Positions 23,702 through 32,895 of a stretch of DNA of 32,895 bases are shown piece by piece. The position numbers and the translations under genes were made by a program. This DNA is from Thermus caliditerrae (lineage in GTDB: Bacteria > Deinococcota > Deinococci > Deinococcales > Thermaceae): NCBI RefSeq assembly GCF_021462525.1, contig NZ_JAKEDT010000017.1:9054-41948 (forward strand). The letters are read 5' to 3'. The notes under the pieces are model-generated. The model was given only the letters and a program-made list of their open reading frames with translations, did not search any database and had not been told where the DNA came from. Position 1 is the first letter of the stretch; each line of letters opens with the position of its first letter.

Positions 23702-23796
23702 CAGGTCCTACCACCCCACGGAGACGAAGTCCCCGTGGGGGTCCCGGTGATACCACCCCACGCGGACTTTGTCCGCGTGGGGGCCCCGGTGAAAGG
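23702..23796. repeat. Tandem palindromic repeat element, copy B (inverted relative to copy A)
   Basis: The reverse complement of this stretch matches copy A (10829-10919) nearly base for base. The first unit is CCCCACGCGGAC-AAA-GTCCGCGTGGGG (12-bp perfect arms). The second unit has CCCCACGGGG/CGTGGGG-type arms, and both are followed by TGGTA. It lies between the NIPSNAP gene and the ABC permease. Relative to local transcription it is in the opposite orientation to copy A. Confidence 0.85.
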
Positions 23797-23810
23797 GTAA
23801 CGGGTAGAGG

Positions 23811-24086
23811 TTAGAGGAGCCTCTCCACGAAGCGGGTTTCCATCTCTTCCAGGAACACCCGGGGGTCCACCTTCTTCCGTTCGGGGTGCTCGTAGTAAGC
23901 CTTCTCCGCCTCGGCGAAGTTCTCGTGCCCCACGAACCAGAGGAAGTCCCGGTCCGAGAGCCAGTAGGCCCCAAGCACCCTGAAGCCCATGGCCTGGCGC
24001 AGGGGGACGATGACCTCTAGGAAAACCTTTTGGAAAGCTTCTCGGGTGCCCTCCTTAAGCCGGTAGCGGCGCATCTGGACGGTCAT
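23811..24086 (-). CDS. NIPSNAP family protein
   Basis: A 91-aa protein with the ferredoxin-like dimeric alpha/beta-barrel pattern of NIPSNAP domains: MTVQMRRYRLKEG at the start, a middle FRVLGAYWLSDRDFLWFVGHENFAEAEKAYYEHP region (key parts GAYW and FVGHENF), and ending ETRFVERLL. Such small proteins are widespread and of uncertain function, perhaps small-molecule binding or oxygenase-like. A -10 CATAAT lies 6 bases before the ATG (24093-24098), with no ribosome site, so the message is probably leaderless even though the PIN gene ends only 7 bp upstream. Confidence 0.8.
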   Translation of the reverse strand: MTVQMRRYRLKEGTREAFQKVFLEVIVPLRQAMGFRVLGAYWLSDRDFLWFVGHENFAEAEKAYYEHPERKKVDPRVFLEEMETRFVERLL

Positions 24087-24092
24087 GGCCCC

Positions 24093-24098
24093 ATTATG
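24093..24098 (-). promoter_or_regulatory. -10 box of the NIPSNAP gene (leaderless)
   Basis: CATAAT on the minus strand is followed by GGGGCC and the start ATG at 24086. The box overlaps the PIN gene's stop codon. Confidence 0.5.
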
Positions 24099-24522
24099 CC
24101 TGAGGCCCGAGGGATTCCAGAAGCTCCAGAAAGGCCCTGGGGGTGAGCACAGGGGGTTCGGGATGGGAAAGCCCCAACAGGTGCCGATCCCCCGATACCA
24201 GGACCCTGGCCCTCGAGGCCCGCGCCAAGGCCACCAGGTAGTCGTCCCCGGGGTCGGGGCATAGGCCCGGGCTTTCCGGAGGGTCGGGGACCAGCTCTCC
24301 CCAGCGGACCAAGAAGGCCAGATAGTCCTGGACCTCCTCGAGGTTCACGTGGTCTCGGAACTTGGGTCTTTTTAGGACCTGCTCGGTTTCCTCGAGAAGC
24401 TTGGGGGAAAGGACGAGCTGGAAACGCCCTTTCACCAAGAGGCGCACAAGTTGCGCCGGGGCCCCCTGGGAGGAAAGAAGGGCCGCCACCAGCACCCCCG
24501 GGTCAAGGACCGCGCGGATCAT
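24094..24522 (-). CDS. PIN-domain toxin (VapC-like ribonuclease)
   Basis: A 142-aa PIN-domain protein. Acidic residues at the expected places are Asp7 (RAVLDPGVLVAALL), Glu45 (PKLLEETEQVL), Asp93/Asp94 (DPGDDYLVALA) and Asp112 (LVSGDRHLL). These should coordinate Mg2+ for RNA cleavage. The layout matches the COG1569-type 'toxin component, PIN family'. The ATG at 24522 overlaps the antitoxin stop by 4 bp (ATGA), giving coupled translation. Typical targets of PIN toxins are tRNA or rRNA; the target here is unknown. Confidence 0.88.
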   Translation of the reverse strand: MIRAVLDPGVLVAALLSSQGAPAQLVRLLVKGRFQLVLSPKLLEETEQVLKRPKFRDHVNLEEVQDYLAFLVRWGELVPDPPESPGLCPDPGDDYLVALARASRARVLVSGDRHLLGLSHPEPPVLTPRAFLELLESLGPQA

Positions 24523-24737
24523 CCCCGGGAGGCGTGGAGCTCCTGATAGGCCAGCTTCAGGGCCTCTTCCTCGGAGAGGGGGCCTTTGAGAAGGGCCTCG
24601 AGGCGTTCCAGGCCCAGGTAGTGGCGCAAGGCCCGCTCCACCAGCTCCGACTCCCTTAGGCCCAGGCTTGCTGCCCGCACTTTGGCGGCCCGGAGCACCT
24701 CTTCCTCCAGGTAAAGGGTAGTCTTGCGCCTGGCCAT
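24519..24737 (-). CDS. Ribbon-helix-helix antitoxin
   Basis: A 72-aa protein. An N-terminal ribbon strand KTTLYLEEEVL and two helices (AAKVRAASLGLRESELVERALRHYL, key motif GLRESELVERAL) form an RHH DNA-binding domain. The C-terminal part (KGPLSEEEALKLAYQELH) is the likely toxin-binding tail. The start is ATG 24737; the frame is open further upstream, but that part overlaps alaS and the promoter region. It is paired with the PIN toxin downstream. A perfect palindrome covers its own -35 box, so autoregulation is likely. Confidence 0.85.
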   Translation of the reverse strand: MARRKTTLYLEEEVLRAAKVRAASLGLRESELVERALRHYLGLERLEALLKGPLSEEEALKLAYQELHASRG

Positions 24738-24743
24738 GCCACC

Positions 24744-24773
24744 ATTTTGACGGTATGAGGGTTTGACGTCAAA
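24744..24773 (-). promoter_or_regulatory. Antitoxin promoter with palindromic operator
   Basis: The -35 TTGACG (24767-24772), a 17-bp spacer and the -10 CAAAAT (24744-24749) precede the ATG at 24737 by 6 bases. The 12-bp perfect palindrome TTTGACGTCAAA (24762-24773) overlaps the -35 box. A partial second site, TTTTGACGG, overlaps the -10. This is the usual arrangement for RHH antitoxin autorepression. Confidence 0.7.
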
Positions 24774-24800
24774 GGGGTGAAGACCGGCGCGTTGAGCCCC

Positions 24801-24806
24801 TATAAT
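24801..24806 (+). promoter_or_regulatory. -10 box of alaS (leaderless)
   Basis: A consensus TATAAT lies 7 bases before the alaS ATG at 24814. The -35 is poor (TGAAGA region at 24778-24783). It is divergent from the antitoxin promoter. Confidence 0.65.
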
Positions 24807-24813
24807 CAGAGGC

Positions 24814-27462
<2,649 letters not shown>

Positions 27463-27491
27463 AGGACACCCATCCCGGGTACCCCTGAGGG

Positions 27492-27497
27492 TAAAAT
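27492..27497 (+). promoter_or_regulatory. -10 box of the multi-TM gene (leaderless)
   Basis: TAAAAT lies 6 bases before the ATG at 27504. No ribosome site is present between. Confidence 0.5.
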
Positions 27498-27503
27498 GGC
27501 CGC

Positions 27504-28193
27504 ATGACCCTGTTCTTGAGCCTGATAGCGGTGGCCCTCTCCTGGGCCCTTTTCGGCCTCACCTTCGCCCGGTACCGCAGGCGGCCCGCCCTCCACAACG
27601 CCCTCTACGCCCTGGGCCTCCTCCTCTTCGCCCTGGCAGTCTCCGCGGAGCTAATGGCCAAGCTCCTCGGGGCCTGGGACCCCTTCCTCTACCGCCTCTG
27701 GTACCTGGCCGGGGCCATGCACGGGGTGACCTTCCTGGGCCTGGGAAGCCTGGCCCTCCTGAACCCCAAGGCGGCCCGTGCCCTGCTTTTGGGGCTTGTC
27801 CCCTTCATCCTCTACGGGCTTTTCCTGGTGGCCTCCGCCCCCCTGGACTTCGCCCGCCTACCCGCCCCCTACACCCCTTCGGGGGCGGCCTTCCCCGAGC
27901 CCAGCCTCACCTCCCCCCGCCTCTGGACCATCCCCTTCAACCTCCTGGGCACCCTCCTCATGGCGGGGGGGGCCCTCTATACCACCCTGCTCTTCTGGCG
28001 CAAGAACCCCCTTAGGGCCCAGGGCACGGCCCTCATCTTCCTGGCCGCTTTGGTGCTGGCCTCCACCAGCACCCTGAACCGCTTCGGGGTGGTGGGCCTC
28101 GAGGAGGCGGGAAGGGCCCTAGGGGTCTTCCTCCTCTACCTGGGGGTGGCCTTGGCGGACCGCAGCGTGCAGTATGCGGGTGGGCGCGCTTGA
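27504..28193 (+). CDS. Uncharacterised integral membrane protein, about seven TM helices
   Basis: A 229-aa hydrophobic protein with about seven TM segments (roughly residues 2-22, 31-52, 64-85, 90-112, 142-162, 170-190 and 198-218). One polar loop (about 113-140, Pro/Ser-rich: [13 protein letters not shown]) lies between the fourth and fifth. No known motif is recognised. The gene follows alaS after 41 bp and has its own -10 box. It overlaps ruvX by 20 bp, so it is probably co-transcribed with ruvX and mltG. Function unknown. Confidence 0.75.
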   Translation: MTLFLSLIAVALSWALFGLTFARYRRRPALHNALYALGLLLFALAVSAELMAKLLGAWDPFLYRLWYLAGAMHGVTFLGLGSLALLNPKAARALLLGLVPFILYGLFLVASAPLDFARLPAPYTPSGAAFPEPSLTSPRLWTIPFNLLGTLLMAGGALYTTLLFWRKNPLRAQGTALIFLAALVLASTSTLNRFGVVGLEEAGRALGVFLLYLGVALADRSVQYAGGRA

Positions 28194-28581
28194 CGTGGGG
28201 GAGGCCCGGATCGGCCTGGCGGTGGGGGAGGAGGGGAGCCCCTTCGCCTTTGGCCGGGGGTATCTGGTGCGGAGGAGCCTGGAAGAGGATGTGGCGGCCC
28301 TCCTGGACTTCGTGCGCCGGGAGGGATTAGGGAAGCTCGTGGTGGGCCTTCCCCTGCGCACCGACCTCAAGGAAAGCGCCCAGGCCAAGCGGGTCCTTCC
28401 CCTGGTGGAGGCGCTTAGGGCCAAGGGGGTGGAGGTGGAGCTTGTGGACGAGCGCTACACCACCCAGGCAGCAGCCCGGCGCCTGAAACATGCCCCCAAA
28501 CGGATCCGCCGGGAGAAGGGCCGGTTGGACGAGATGAGCGCGGTGATCCTCTTGGAGGGCTATCTTGCGGGAAGGCTCTAG
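28174..28581 (+). CDS. ruvX: RuvX/YqgF, RNase H-fold pre-16S rRNA nuclease
   Basis: A 135-aa protein of the YqgF family, associated with 16S rRNA 5'-end processing and earlier called a putative Holliday-junction resolvase. Catalytic acids are Asp7 ([15 protein letters not shown]), Glu93 (VDERYTT) and Asp119 ([15 protein letters not shown]). The VVGLPLRTD segment is also typical. It starts inside the preceding gene (20-bp overlap) and ends inside the mltG start (17-bp overlap), so the three genes are translationally coupled. Length is normal. Confidence 0.94.
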   Translation: MRVGALDVGEARIGLAVGEEGSPFAFGRGYLVRRSLEEDVAALLDFVRREGLGKLVVGLPLRTDLKESAQAKRVLPLVEALRAKGVEVELVDERYTTQAAARRLKHAPKRIRREKGRLDEMSAVILLEGYLAGRL

Positions 28582-29578
28582 GACCTGGCTTTGGCGGGGG
28601 GTGGTGGTCCTCTTCCTCACCTTCGCCCTTCTCCTCCTCTACGCCCTCTGGCTTTTGGGTCCCACGGGAAAGGAGGCCACCGTGCGCATCCCCAAGGGGG
28701 CCACGGGCCAGGAGGTGGCCAGGATTCTGGAAGAGGCCGGGCTTTTGCGCTCCGGGTACCTCTTTTCCGCCTACCTGCGTTTTTCTGGCCGGGCCAAGAG
28801 GCTGGTTCCGGGGGTTTACCGCCTCGAGGGGGAAGGGGCCTTCCGCCTGGCCCGGGCCCTCACCGGGGGGGAGCGCCCCCTCACGGTAACCCTCACCTTC
28901 CCCGAGGGGGAGAGGGGGGTGGACTACGCCCGAAGGCTTTCCCAGGCGGGCTTGGACGGGGAGGGGTTTTTGCGCCTCGTCCGGGAGCCGGGGGCGGTCA
29001 GGCCCTCCTTTGTGGAGGGGCCCACCCTCGAGGGCTACCTCTTCCCCGCCACCTACACCTTTGACCTCTTGGTGGGTCCCGAAGAGGTGGTGCGGGCCAT
29101 GCTCGGCCGCTTTGCCGCCGAGCTCACCCCCCCGGTGCGGCGCCTGCTCGAGGAGCAAGGCCTTTCCGTGCACGCTTGGGTGACCCTAGCCTCCATCGTG
29201 CAGGCGGAGGCGGGAAGCCCAGAGGAGATGCCCAAGATCGCTGGAGTCTTCCTGAACCGTTTGGAACGGGGCATGCCCCTCCAGGCGGACCCCACCGTGG
29301 CCTACGCCCTGGGCAAGCGCCTTCCTGAGCTTTCCCGCAGGGCGGGGGACTTCGGGGTGGACTCCCCCTACAACACCTACCGCTACCCTGGCCTCCCCCC
29401 AGGGCCCATCGGCAACCCCGGACGGGCGGCCCTCCTGGCGGTGCTCAACCCGGTGCGCACCGATCCCAAAGGGCGCCCGTACCTCTACTTCTTCCACGCC
29501 AGGGGCAGGCTTTTCCTGAACGCCGACTTTGAGGGGCACCTGCAGGACCTGGCCCGCTACCGCTACTCTTCCCCGTGA
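28565..29578 (+). CDS. mltG: MltG-like endolytic murein transglycosylase (YceG)
   Basis: A 337-aa inner-membrane-anchored enzyme that cuts nascent peptidoglycan and sets strand length. One N-terminal TM (about residues 11-31) is followed by a LysM-like domain ([21 protein letters not shown] region). The YceG catalytic domain includes [13 protein letters not shown], the probable catalytic Glu215 in [29 protein letters not shown] and [18 protein letters not shown]. The start is the TTG at 28565, preceded by GGAGGG at suitable spacing; a GTG at about codon 13 would cut into the membrane anchor. The 3' end overlaps the convergent permease gene by 16 bp. Confidence 0.93.
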   Translation: MREGSRTWLWRGVVVLFLTFALLLLYALWLLGPTGKEATVRIPKGATGQEVARILEEAGLLRSGYLFSAYLRFSGRAKRLVPGVYRLEGEGAFRLARALTGGERPLTVTLTFPEGERGVDYARRLSQAGLDGEGFLRLVREPGAVRPSFVEGPTLEGYLFPATYTFDLLVGPEEVVRAMLGRFAAELTPPVRRLLEEQGLSVHAWVTLASIVQAEAGSPEEMPKIAGVFLNRLERGMPLQADPTVAYALGKRLPELSRRAGDFGVDSPYNTYRYPGLPPGPIGNPGRAALLAVLNPVRTDPKGRPYLYFFHARGRLFLNADFEGHLQDLARYRYSSP

Positions 29579-30399
29579 CGCAGAAGCCTTAGCTGGGCGT
29601 AGGCGAAGAGGAGAGTGAGGAGGAGGATCACCACGGTGACGGCGGCGGCGTAGCCCAGGCGGAAGTTCTCAAACCCCGATTCGTAAAGGTAGTAGCCCAG
29701 CACCCGGGTGGCCCCGTAGGGCCCGCCACGGGTGAGGAGGAAGACCGCAGCGTAAGACTGCAGGGAGAGGATGGTGCCCACTACCACCAAAAACGTCACC
29801 GCCGGGCGCATGAGAGGAAGGACCACGTGGCGGAAGGCTTCCCAAGGTCCGGCCCCATCCACATATGCGGCTTCCAAAAGCGTTTTGGGGATGGCCTTGA
29901 GCCGGGCTGAGGCCACCAGAACCCCGTACCCCAGGTGCCGCCACAGGGTGAAGAGGACCACCATCGCCAAGGCCCAAAACCCCTCCCGGTCCCAGGGGGG
30001 AATGGGCAGGAACTGGGCCAGGGCCCCGTATTCCGGGGTGAAGAGGGTGTACCAGCTTAGGGTGGCCCCGCCCAAGGTGACGAGGCCCGGGAGGAAGAGG
30101 AGGCTCTTGGCGAAGCGCTCGTAGGGGGCCCCCTCCAGGGCCACCGCTAGGCCAACGGAAAGCCCCACGAAGAGGGGTAGGGCCAGGAGCATGAATTTAA
30201 GGGTCACCCAGAGGCTTCCCCAGAAGGCAGGGTCTTGAAGGAGGTCCTGGTAGTTCTTCAGGCCCACGGGCCGGGGCTCGGAAAGCCCCGACCACTCCCA
30301 GGTGGAGAAGCGGAGGACGTCCAGGAAGGGGTAGAGGACGAAAAGGCCCAGGGTGAGGAGGGCGGGGAGGGAGAAAAGGACGAGGGGCAGGCGGCGCAC
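29563..30399 (-). CDS. Sugar ABC transporter permease (MalF/UgpA type)
   Basis: A 278-aa inner-membrane permease with six TM helices of the binding-protein-dependent CUT1 type. The N-terminus shows SLPALLTLGLFVLYPFLDVL. The EAA loop that docks the ATPase is EAAYVDGAGPWEAFRHVVLPLMRP (key EAAxxDGA, then LPLMRP). The start is the GTG at 30399, 3 bp after the stop of the barrel-like gene. No partner permease, ATPase or binding protein lies in the window, so it is an orphan here. Substrate unknown; a carbohydrate or glycerol-phosphate is usual for the family. Confidence 0.9.
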   Translation of the reverse strand: MRRLPLVLFSLPALLTLGLFVLYPFLDVLRFSTWEWSGLSEPRPVGLKNYQDLLQDPAFWGSLWVTLKFMLLALPLFVGLSVGLAVALEGAPYERFAKSLLFLPGLVTLGGATLSWYTLFTPEYGALAQFLPIPPWDREGFWALAMVVLFTLWRHLGYGVLVASARLKAIPKTLLEAAYVDGAGPWEAFRHVVLPLMRPAVTFLVVVGTILSLQSYAAVFLLTRGGPYGATRVLGYYLYESGFENFRLGYAAAVTVVILLLTLLFAYAQLRLLRHGEE

Positions 30400-30402
30400 G
30401 GG

Positions 30403-30894
30403 TTACCAAAGGTAGAGGAGGCTTAAGAGGAAGGGATACCGGTCAGAGGCGGAAACCTCCAGGGCTAGGGGCTCCAGATAGAGCCTAAACCCCGCTCCCC
30501 AGGCCAAGTGGAACCCACTTTGGTAGCCGAGTCCCCCGTAGGCGGAAAGGGCTCCTCCCGGCACCTCGAGGCTCACCACCGGCCCTAGGTGCACCCCGAA
30601 GGGGTAGCGCAGGTCCAGCCCGAGCCCCACCGAGGTGTAGAGGTCCATGAGGACCAGGCCGGGGAAGAGGTTGGCCTTGAAGAGGGCAAAGACCTCAGGG
30701 TTTTGCGAAAGAAGGGCTTGCATATCCAGCCCCGTGTCGATTCCCAAGGGACTGAAGGGCAAAAGGGCGCTTCCTTGCAGGTAGATGCCCTTATCGGGGG
30801 CGTACCCAATCCCCAGGGTGTTCTCCGGATAAGCGGGCATCTGGGCCAGGGCCAGGCTGAGGACCAGGAGGAAAGGGGCGACTAGGCGCTTCAT
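30403..30894 (-). CDS. Small exported barrel-like protein, unknown
   Basis: A 163-aa protein with a signal peptide (MKRLVAPFLLVLSLALAQ). The remainder is rich in alternating hydrophobic and Gly residues (GIGYAPDKGIYLQGSALLPF, then VGLGLDLRYPFGVHLGPVV and YGGLGYQSGFHLAWGAGF in shortened form), suggesting amphipathic beta strands. It ends in an aromatic, LLYLW, as many outer-membrane beta-barrels do. A role at the outer membrane is inferred. It has GGGGGG before the ATG and a TAGGAT -10 candidate. It sits 3 bp ahead of the sugar permease, so the two are likely co-transcribed. Confidence 0.65.
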   Translation of the reverse strand: MKRLVAPFLLVLSLALAQMPAYPENTLGIGYAPDKGIYLQGSALLPFSPLGIDTGLDMQALLSQNPEVFALFKANLFPGLVLMDLYTSVGLGLDLRYPFGVHLGPVVSLEVPGGALSAYGGLGYQSGFHLAWGAGFRLYLEPLALEVSASDRYPFLLSLLYLW

Positions 30895-30915
30895 ATCCCC
30901 CCTATCCTAGCAAAA

Positions 30916-30938
30916 GCCCCCGGCTTCAAGCCGAGGGC
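30916..30938 (-). terminator. Rho-independent terminator of the lipoprotein gene
   Basis: Arms around a CGGCTT/AAGCCG core (one mismatch in the flanking C/G runs) are followed on the minus strand by TTTT. The hairpin lies 18 bp after the stop at 30956. Confidence 0.8.
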
Positions 30939-30955
30939 GTCGGGGCAGTAAAGGC

Positions 30956-32062
30956 TTAGGGTTGATTGCAGGGCTGGGCACCCATGTATTGGATGAGGAA
31001 CTCCTCGAGGGTCATGTTCTGCCCGCCTGCGAAGTGGAGCACCAGGTTCTCCCCGGGCACGCAGTTGTCGTTCTGGTCGTCCAGGATGCCCTCAAAGGTG
31101 ACCACTTTGCTGTCTACCTGCAGGTAGCCGTCTTTCAGGTGGATGCGGAAGGGCTCCTCTTCCACCTGGGTGATCTTGAAGGCGAGCCGCAGGGAGCTGT
31201 GGGCGGTGGAGAGCTCCAGGTTCACATCACCGGTGGAGGCGTCGAAGTTCTCCAAGAGGCTTCCGCACGTGCCCGGCGTGGTGGTTCCGTTGACGCCCAG
31301 GGTGCCCTTGGTGGTCATGGCGCTACGGCCGCCCTCTGTCAGGGTGCTGAGGTCCCACTCCAAGGCCAGCCGGGTGCTGGAGGAGGTAAAGGCCAGCTTC
31401 CTTAGGTCCACCAGTCGGCCCGCGGTGCTGGGGTGGTTCAGGTGGCCGCTAAGGGAGAAGTTTTCAGGCTCAAAGAGGTACTTGCCGATGAGGCAGGTGC
31501 TTGGCCGCCACTGGGCTTGCAGGGTGGCTTCGCCCTCTTTAGCCCCGTCTTCCCGCAGGTCTAAGAAGAAGTACGCCTTGGTGGGCATCTCCTGGGTGTC
31601 GGTGGTGTTGGAGGGGGTGTGGACCCACACGGTGGAAGAGGGGGACCCCAGCCGGGAGGCGTTCCAATCCGCTAGGGCGAGGTTCCAGGGATCTGTGGCC
31701 TGTTCTTTGAAGCGCACCTCGAGGTCGTCCGAGGAACCGGTTTGGTTGCAGATACCCCCCACGCATTCCAGCTTGCCCCTTGGGAGATCGCTCGTAGCCA
31801 GGGGTTCTAGGCCCAGGGATTGGAGGGAGGGGAGGCGGGAAAGGGTTTCCAGGGAGGCCTTGAGCTCCTGGAGGCTCTGAACCCGAAGGGGGAGGATGCC
31901 CTGCAGGGCGGTTTGTAGGTCTTGGAGGACCTGCTGGATGTCCTGGGCCACGGTCTGCAGGTAGGAAGAGGTTTCCTCGGGGGTGGTGTTGGCCTGGGGG
32001 GCTTGCTGTGGACAGGCCGACAGAACCAGGGCTAAACCCATCCAAAGCCACTTCTTCCGCAT
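30956..32062 (-). CDS. Uncharacterised lipoprotein
   Basis: A 368-aa lipoprotein. The signal peptide ends in the lipobox LSAC (Cys17), followed by a Gln/Pro/Thr-rich linker. A helical, coiled-coil-like stretch (about residues 30-75) leads to a beta-rich, Ser/Thr-rich body. Six further cysteines (pair ECVGGIC, then STC, GTC, DNC and QPC) could form three disulfides, sensible for a thermophile's exported protein. No family is recognised. The ATG at 32062 has AAAGGAGGTG upstream; an open frame from 32128 lies beyond it and is rejected. It forms a single gene with its own terminator. Confidence 0.78.
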   Translation of the reverse strand: MRKKWLWMGLALVLSACPQQAPQANTTPEETSSYLQTVAQDIQQVLQDLQTALQGILPLRVQSLQELKASLETLSRLPSLQSLGLEPLATSDLPRGKLECVGGICNQTGSSDDLEVRFKEQATDPWNLALADWNASRLGSPSSTVWVHTPSNTTDTQEMPTKAYFFLDLREDGAKEGEATLQAQWRPSTCLIGKYLFEPENFSLSGHLNHPSTAGRLVDLRKLAFTSSSTRLALEWDLSTLTEGGRSAMTTKGTLGVNGTTTPGTCGSLLENFDASTGDVNLELSTAHSSLRLAFKITQVEEEPFRIHLKDGYLQVDSKVVTFEGILDDQNDNCVPGENLVLHFAGGQNMTLEEFLIQYMGAQPCNQP

Positions 32063-32156
32063 ACCCTTCACCTCCTTTAGCTTCCCGTCGTCAGGGCAAT
32101 GAAGGGGGCTATAACCGGTGATTATCAAGCTTATCGTACTCCGTGGCCGCGGCGCC

Positions 32157-32162
32157 TACAAT
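32157..32162 (+). promoter_or_regulatory. -10 box of the terminal P-loop gene (leaderless)
   Basis: TACAAT lies 7 bases before the ATG at 32170. The following CAGA-x-x-C run closely resembles the alaS leader (TATAATCAGAGGC). No ribosome site is present. Confidence 0.55.
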
Positions 32163-32169
32163 CAGAACC

Positions 32170-32880
32170 ATGGTCCGCTTCGCCCTTGACCCTGCCCCCG
32201 GGCTTCAGCCCCTTGGGTCCATGCCCCTTCTCATCCTGGTGGGCCTCACCGGGGTGGGGAAGAGCACGCTGGTGGAGGCCCTGGGCCTACCCCGCCTTCC
32301 CGATCGCCGGGAACTGGTGGACCTTTACGTCCTCCCCCGCTACGGGGCCAAGCCCCCCATCCCCCGGGAGGAGCGCTTCCGCCTCACCCGGCGCTTCCGG
32401 GAGGAGTTCCCGGGAGGGGTGGCGGAGGTGCTGGCCCGGGGGTATGCGGAACCCCACCCCCTCCTCCTCTTTGACGGCCTGAGGGGGGAGGCGGAGGTGG
32501 CCTACGCCTTGGAGCACCTGCCCAAGGCCCTTTTCGTGGTCCTCCACGCCCGGGAGGCCACTAGGCTCAAGAGGCTCCTCTCCCGCCGGGATGCCTTTGA
32601 CCGGGTGGAGCTTCGCCCAGAGGAAAGGGCGGAGCTAAGGGCCTTGGCCGAGGGGGTGCTCTCGCCCGAAGAGTTGGAGGAGGCCCTGGCCCTGGCGCCC
32701 TTGGAAGAGGTCTTGGCCAAGCTCAAGATCGTGGCCGAGGAGAAGCGCAACTACGATCCCCTAGGCCCTTTGCGCCTTTTGGAGGGCCATCCCCAGGCCC
32801 TTGTCCTAGATACCGAAAGGCTTTCGCCGGAGGAGGAGGTCTTGGCGGTGCGGGCCTTTTTGCGGGAGCGGGGCTTCTAA
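32170..32880 (+). CDS. P-loop NTPase / nucleotide-kinase-like protein, unknown
   Basis: A 236-aa cytoplasmic protein. The P-loop GLTGVGKSTLVEAL lies at residues 25-38, after the strand PLLILV. A following LLLFDGLRGEAEV looks like a Walker B strand, and there is a Lid-like Arg-rich helix (REATRLKRLLSRRDAFDRV). This resembles small nucleotide or metabolite kinases, but no known substrate motif is seen. The ATG at 32170 is favoured by the -10 spacing; ATG 32221 would also keep the P-loop. The stop is 15 bases before the window end. Function unknown. Confidence 0.72.
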   Translation: MVRFALDPAPGLQPLGSMPLLILVGLTGVGKSTLVEALGLPRLPDRRELVDLYVLPRYGAKPPIPREERFRLTRRFREEFPGGVAEVLARGYAEPHPLLLFDGLRGEAEVAYALEHLPKALFVVLHAREATRLKRLLSRRDAFDRVELRPEERAELRALAEGVLSPEELEEALALAPLEEVLAKLKIVAEEKRNYDPLGPLRLLEGHPQALVLDTERLSPEEEVLAVRAFLRERGF

Positions 32881-32895
32881 GTACCCCGTCGTGGC

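Noticed and set aside
23655-23756. N-terminal extension of the ABC permease
   Set aside because: The extension reads through repeat copy B and gives a Pro/Gly/Arg-rich sequence. A similar artefact appears at copy A, so this is repeat DNA, not protein.
32063-32128. 22-residue N-terminal extension of the lipoprotein
   Set aside because: It would bury the signal peptide, and the strong AAAGGAGGTG site belongs to the ATG at 32062.

Overview
The window looks like a chromosomal segment of a Thermus species. It has very high GC, strong G/C preference at third codon positions, tightly packed genes with 4-bp ATGA overlaps, many GTG/TTG starts, and several promoters whose -10 box lies only 6-9 bp from the start codon (leaderless mRNAs). 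The proteins also fit Thermus: a laccase closely resembling the T. thermophilus enzyme as I remember it, a CsoR with the Cys-His-His ligand set, a CoA-disulfide-reductase-type NADH oxidase, and an isocitrate lyase. There are no rRNA or tRNA genes, no CRISPR array and no insertion sequence that I can see.

Positions 1-10.7 kb form a copper-handling region. On the minus strand it holds a Tat-exported multicopper oxidase (cut by the window edge), a DUF302 protein, a Met-rich PepSY-like exported protein paired with a small SHOCT membrane protein, a degraded beta-propeller gene, a CueP-like periplasmic copper protein, a two-component system with a second SHOCT protein, and the core operon copZ-csoR-DUF305-copA. 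Two plus-strand genes, a CcdA/DsbD-like membrane protein and a methyltransferase, are embedded in it. Cytoplasmic sensing (CsoR), trafficking (CopZ) and export (CopA) appear linked to envelope sensing (the kinase), periplasmic binding (CueP, DUF305, the Met-rich protein) and oxidation (the multicopper oxidase). A GC-rich palindromic promoter before copZ is the likely CsoR target, and GTTAAGCT-type repeats are candidate response-regulator sites.

Positions 10.7-14.8 kb carry the Fe-S assembly operon sufC-sufB-sufD plus a small Rieske ferredoxin. It is preceded by a striking inverted repeat at the promoter and followed by a perfect palindromic terminator. Then come a 920-aa P-loop/helical-repeat protein with a leaderless promoter (14.8-17.6 kb), isocitrate lyase (17.7-19.0 kb) and a flavoprotein NADH/CoA-disulfide oxidoreductase (19.2-20.5 kb).

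Positions 20.6-21.8 kb hold a compact, visibly lower-GC two-gene cassette: a small PD-(D/E)XK nuclease and a Dam-type adenine methylase. It is a probable horizontally acquired Type II restriction-modification system. It abuts a MacB-type ABC exporter pair (21.8-23.7 kb), then a NIPSNAP protein and a PIN/ribbon-helix-helix toxin-antitoxin module with a palindromic operator, divergent from alaS.

Positions 24.8-29.6 kb (plus strand) contain alaS, an unknown multi-TM protein, ruvX and mltG. Positions 29.6-32.1 kb (minus strand) contain an orphan sugar-ABC permease, a small barrel-like exported protein and a lipoprotein. The window closes with a leaderless P-loop protein of unknown function. A tandem palindromic repeat element occurs twice, at about 10.83-10.92 and 23.70-23.80 kb, in opposite orientations.
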